DNA of 64,000 bases from Thetidibacter halocola (GTDB taxonomy: Bacteria > Pseudomonadota > Alphaproteobacteria > Rhodobacterales > Rhodobacteraceae): the NCBI RefSeq assembly GCF_018224955.1, contig NZ_JAGTUU010000004.1, positions 434,001-498,000 on the forward strand, written 5' to 3'. The notes under the pieces were generated by a model. That model saw only the letters and a program-made list of their open reading frames with translations. It did not search any database and was not told where the DNA came from. Shown piece by piece: positions 62,226-64,000 of the stretch. The position numbers and the translations under genes were made by a program. The first letter of the stretch is position 1. Each line of letters opens with the position of its first letter.

Positions 62226-63101
62226 TTATGAATGCATGCGTTTCTTGACCTTCTGGATATGCTCCAGCAGCTCTTGCGCCAACCCGTGCCCCGCCGCCCG
62301 AAGCGCCGCATGCTTGTAGAACAGCCCGATCTGAAGCGGCGCCAGCGGCGGAAACCCTTCGTCCGGACGCCCGACCCGCATGCCCGGCGCCAGGGTCGCC
62401 GGGGTCAGGGCCGTGGCGCCCAGACCGGCCAGGACAGCGGTCTGCAACCCGGCCACATCACGCGAGACAAGGGTCGTGCGCCAACTGCGCCCGGCGACCC
62501 GCAGCGCGCCGCGCATCCGCGTGGCATATTCGCAGGGATCGGGATGACGGACGATCGGCAGCGGCTCCTTCCGGCCGAGGACAAAGGTGTCACGCACCGC
62601 CCAGAACGGCTCGACCAGCGTGGTTTCGACGAGATAGGGCACATCGCCCTCGGGCACGATGGCGACGCAGATATCCAGCCTGTCCTTTGCCAGCGCCTCG
62701 CGCAGGTCGCGGGAGGCAAGGCTTTCGATGTCGATTCGCACGTCGGGATGCCGTGCGGCAAAGCCCGCGATCGCCTCGAGCAGGAAGGCATGGGAGAAAT
62801 CCGTCGGCACGCCGACACGGATCCAGCCCGACAGCGCCGCCTCGGCGAAATGCGCCACGATATCGTCGTTCAGCCGCAGCATCTGCCGCGCATAGGGGCC
62901 AAGCGCCACCCCCGCCTCGGTCAGCGCGAATTGCCGCCCGGCGGTCTGGATCAGCTTGGCCTGCAAGAGGTCCTCCAGCCGCCGGATCTGCAGGCTGATG
63001 GCTGGCTGTGTGCGGCCCAGCGCCTCAGCCGCGCGGGTGAAGCCGCCCAGATCGACGACGGTAACGAAACTGCGCAGGAGGTCGGTGGGAATGTTCTTCA
63101 T
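62226..63101 (-). CDS. LysR-family transcriptional regulator
   Basis: The protein is 291 residues. N-terminal winged helix (IPTDLLRSFVTVVDLGGFTRAAEALGRTQPAISLQIRRLEDLL) and a periplasmic-binding-like effector domain (about 90-290). It lies between the importer operon it precedes on the same strand and the divergent TIM-barrel gene, with a T-N11-A site in the divergent gap, and probably controls both. Effector unknown, perhaps the imported compound. Confidence 0.93.
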   Translation of the reverse strand: MKNIPTDLLRSFVTVVDLGGFTRAAEALGRTQPAISLQIRRLEDLLQAKLIQTAGRQFALTEAGVALGPYARQMLRLNDDIVAHFAEAALSGWIRVGVPTDFSHAFLLEAIAGFAARHPDVRIDIESLASRDLREALAKDRLDICVAIVPEGDVPYLVETTLVEPFWAVRDTFVLGRKEPLPIVRHPDPCEYATRMRGALRVAGRSWRTTLVSRDVAGLQTAVLAGLGATALTPATLAPGMRVGRPDEGFPPLAPLQIGLFYKHAALRAAGHGLAQELLEHIQKVKKRMHS

Positions 63102-63124
63102 CGCGACGCCATGATGATTTCTTA

Positions 63125-63137
63125 TGATTATATATCA
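63125..63137. promoter_or_regulatory. LysR-type T-N11-A operator
   Basis: TGAT-TATAT-ATCA is a perfect 13-base palindrome of the T-N11-A class, 24 bases from the lysR ATG and 63 bases before the TIM-barrel GTG, inside an A+T-rich divergent gap. Textbook position for autoregulation plus activation of the target. Confidence 0.7.
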
Positions 63138-63200
63138 ACAATCAATTTTCCATATGAAAAGCGTGTCGCTAGCCATGTGAAAAAGTCGAAGGGGTTTCGC

Positions 63201-63947
63201 GTGAACCGCCCAAATATCAAGCAAATGCTCAAGTCCGACGCGCCTGTCGTCACGCCGGTGATTCATGTTCAGGACGCCGCGCAGGCCCTGCGCAACCTGG
63301 ACGTGCTGGACGGGGCCGGATGCCCCGGCGCCTTCCTGATCAACCACGATTTCCCGATGGAGCCCTTCCTGCCGATTCTGCGTGAGATCCGCGCCGCCCG
63401 GCCGGACCTTTGGCTTGGCGTGAACTTCCTGGCGCAGCCGGGCGACATCGCCTTTCCGGTGCTCGGAGAACTCGCCCGCGAGGGTCACGTGTTCGATGCC
63501 TACTGGGCCGACGATGCCCGGATCGACGAGCGGGAGGACGTGCAGGCCGAGGCCGACACCATCGCCCGGATCCGCCGGGAAAGCGGCTGGCAGGGGCTCT
63601 ACCTGGGCGGCGTCGCCTTCAAGAAGCAGCGCGAGGTGCCCGAGGCGCTGTATCCGGTCGCCGCCCGCAAGGCGCTGCCCTGGATGGACGTGATCTGCAC
63701 CTCGGGCGTCGCCACCGGGTTTGAACCGGACCTGTCCAAGATCGAGACCTTTCGCTCCGCCATCGGGGACGCGCCGCTGGCCATCGCCTCTGGCATCACG
63801 CCGGGCAACGTTCACCGCTACGCGCCGCTTGTGGACATGATCCTGGTCGCCACCGGAATCAATTACGACAATGACTTCTACAACATAGATCCCGTGCGGT
63901 TGAATGCCCTGCTGACGGCCGCACGCAACCACGGAGTGTCCGCATGA
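63201..63947 (+). CDS. TIM-barrel protein, BtpA/SgcQ-like
   Basis: The protein is 248 residues from GTG 63201 (AAGGGG upstream). Barrel strands VVTPVIHVQDAAQALRN, GAFLINHDF, WLGVNFLAQPGD, VICTSGVATG and PLAIASGITPGNVHRYAPLVDMILVATGI resemble the BtpA/SgcQ family, members of which occur in nucleoside and phosphoribosyl gene sets. Catalytic role unknown. Its stop overlaps the next gene (ATGA). Confidence 0.6.
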   Translation: MNRPNIKQMLKSDAPVVTPVIHVQDAAQALRNLDVLDGAGCPGAFLINHDFPMEPFLPILREIRAARPDLWLGVNFLAQPGDIAFPVLGELAREGHVFDAYWADDARIDEREDVQAEADTIARIRRESGWQGLYLGGVAFKKQREVPEALYPVAARKALPWMDVICTSGVATGFEPDLSKIETFRSAIGDAPLAIASGITPGNVHRYAPLVDMILVATGINYDNDFYNIDPVRLNALLTAARNHGVSA

Positions 63948-64000
63948 CCGATCCGAAAGGCCCCCGCGATGATCGCTGGTATCTGTCCCTGATGTCGCCG
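63944..64000 (+). CDS. N-terminal fragment of a downstream gene (3' partial)
   Basis: Nineteen codons from ATG 63944, overlapping the TIM-barrel stop, reading MTDPKGPRDDRWYLSLMSP before the window ends. Coupling marks it as the second gene of the LysR-controlled operon; too short to identify. Confidence 0.6.
   Translation, partial: MTDPKGPRDDRWYLSLMSP

Noticed and set aside
62224-63127. TCTTATGA at both ends of the lysR gene as a paired operator
   Set aside because: One copy includes the lysR stop codon, and an 8-mer in A+T-rich DNA is expected by chance; the T-N11-A site is a better candidate.
1-64000. tRNA, rRNA, riboswitch, CRISPR or IS elements
   Set aside because: No cloverleaf with T-loop consensus, no conserved rRNA segments, no transposase motif and no regular repeat-spacer pattern was recognised by eye.

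Overview
The window reads as chromosomal DNA of a marine-type alphaproteobacterium of the Rhodobacteraceae (Roseobacter group). It is G+C-rich and gene-dense, with many ATGA, GTGA and TGATG stop/start overlaps. It carries the hairpin-rich intergenic repeat I associate with this family. Its gene set is typical of the group: C-P lyase, quaternary-amine catabolism, several ABC uptake systems and a DMSO-reductase-family enzyme. No tRNA, rRNA, CRISPR array or complete insertion sequence was recognised.

Layout. (1) 1-2 kb: a FadJ-like beta-oxidation enzyme cut by the window edge. (2) 2.1-7.3 kb: a compact island with an ECF sigma/anti-sigma pair, a tiny secreted Asp/Asn/Ser repeat protein, an unrecognised protein, a secreted subtilase with a poly-Asp tract, and an RTX calcium-binding protein. 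All five transcription units carry the same candidate promoter (GGAATA, with GGAAT 16-17 bases from CGTT/CGTA), so this looks like a self-contained ECF regulon for extracellular proteins. It is the strongest candidate here for an undescribed system. (3) 7.3-23.2 kb: mostly housekeeping genes (uvrC, an SDR, a Ca/Na antiporter, S49 peptidase, transaldolase-like aldolase, priA, parE, a VWA protein, aldo/keto reductase, nitroreductase, CoA transferase). Inside it are an unlisted 53-residue zinc-ribbon membrane protein and a lower-G+C DUF4145-like gene next to a repeat cluster. (4) 23.3-31.7 kb: an Lhr-like helicase, then a GlxA/CdhR-type regulator divergent from an operon of acyl-CoA dehydrogenase, ADP-forming acyl-CoA synthetase, CaiD-like hydratase and BKACE enzyme. 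This is probably gamma-butyrobetaine/carnitine catabolism.

(5) 31.9-45.8 kb: a soluble hybrid histidine kinase, two signature amidases, a cytoplasmic DMSO/biotin-sulfoxide-type reductase, a complete peptide-type ABC importer and an Old Yellow Enzyme. (6) 45.9-55.3 kb: the C-P lyase locus. PhnF faces phnGHI-HAD-phnJKL-phnN, with a 2H-phosphoesterase-like DUF1045 gene and phnM beyond. Upstream of phnF lie two pseudogenes, a wrecked PhnE-like permease and a frameshifted phosphonate-locus acetyltransferase, so the catalytic genes are intact while the expected local transporter is gone.

(7) 55.3-64 kb: a PHP-type hydrolase, an amidinotransferase pseudogene with several lesions, a cytosine-deaminase-like amidohydrolase translationally coupled to a PotABCD-type importer, and a LysR regulator divergent from a TIM-barrel gene with a textbook T-N11-A site between them. 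This looks like an uptake and deamination locus for a nitrogenous compound.

Starts were moved inward from the longest open frame wherever a ribosome binding site or gene overlap supported it. All functional names come from motif recognition and remembered families; no search was run.
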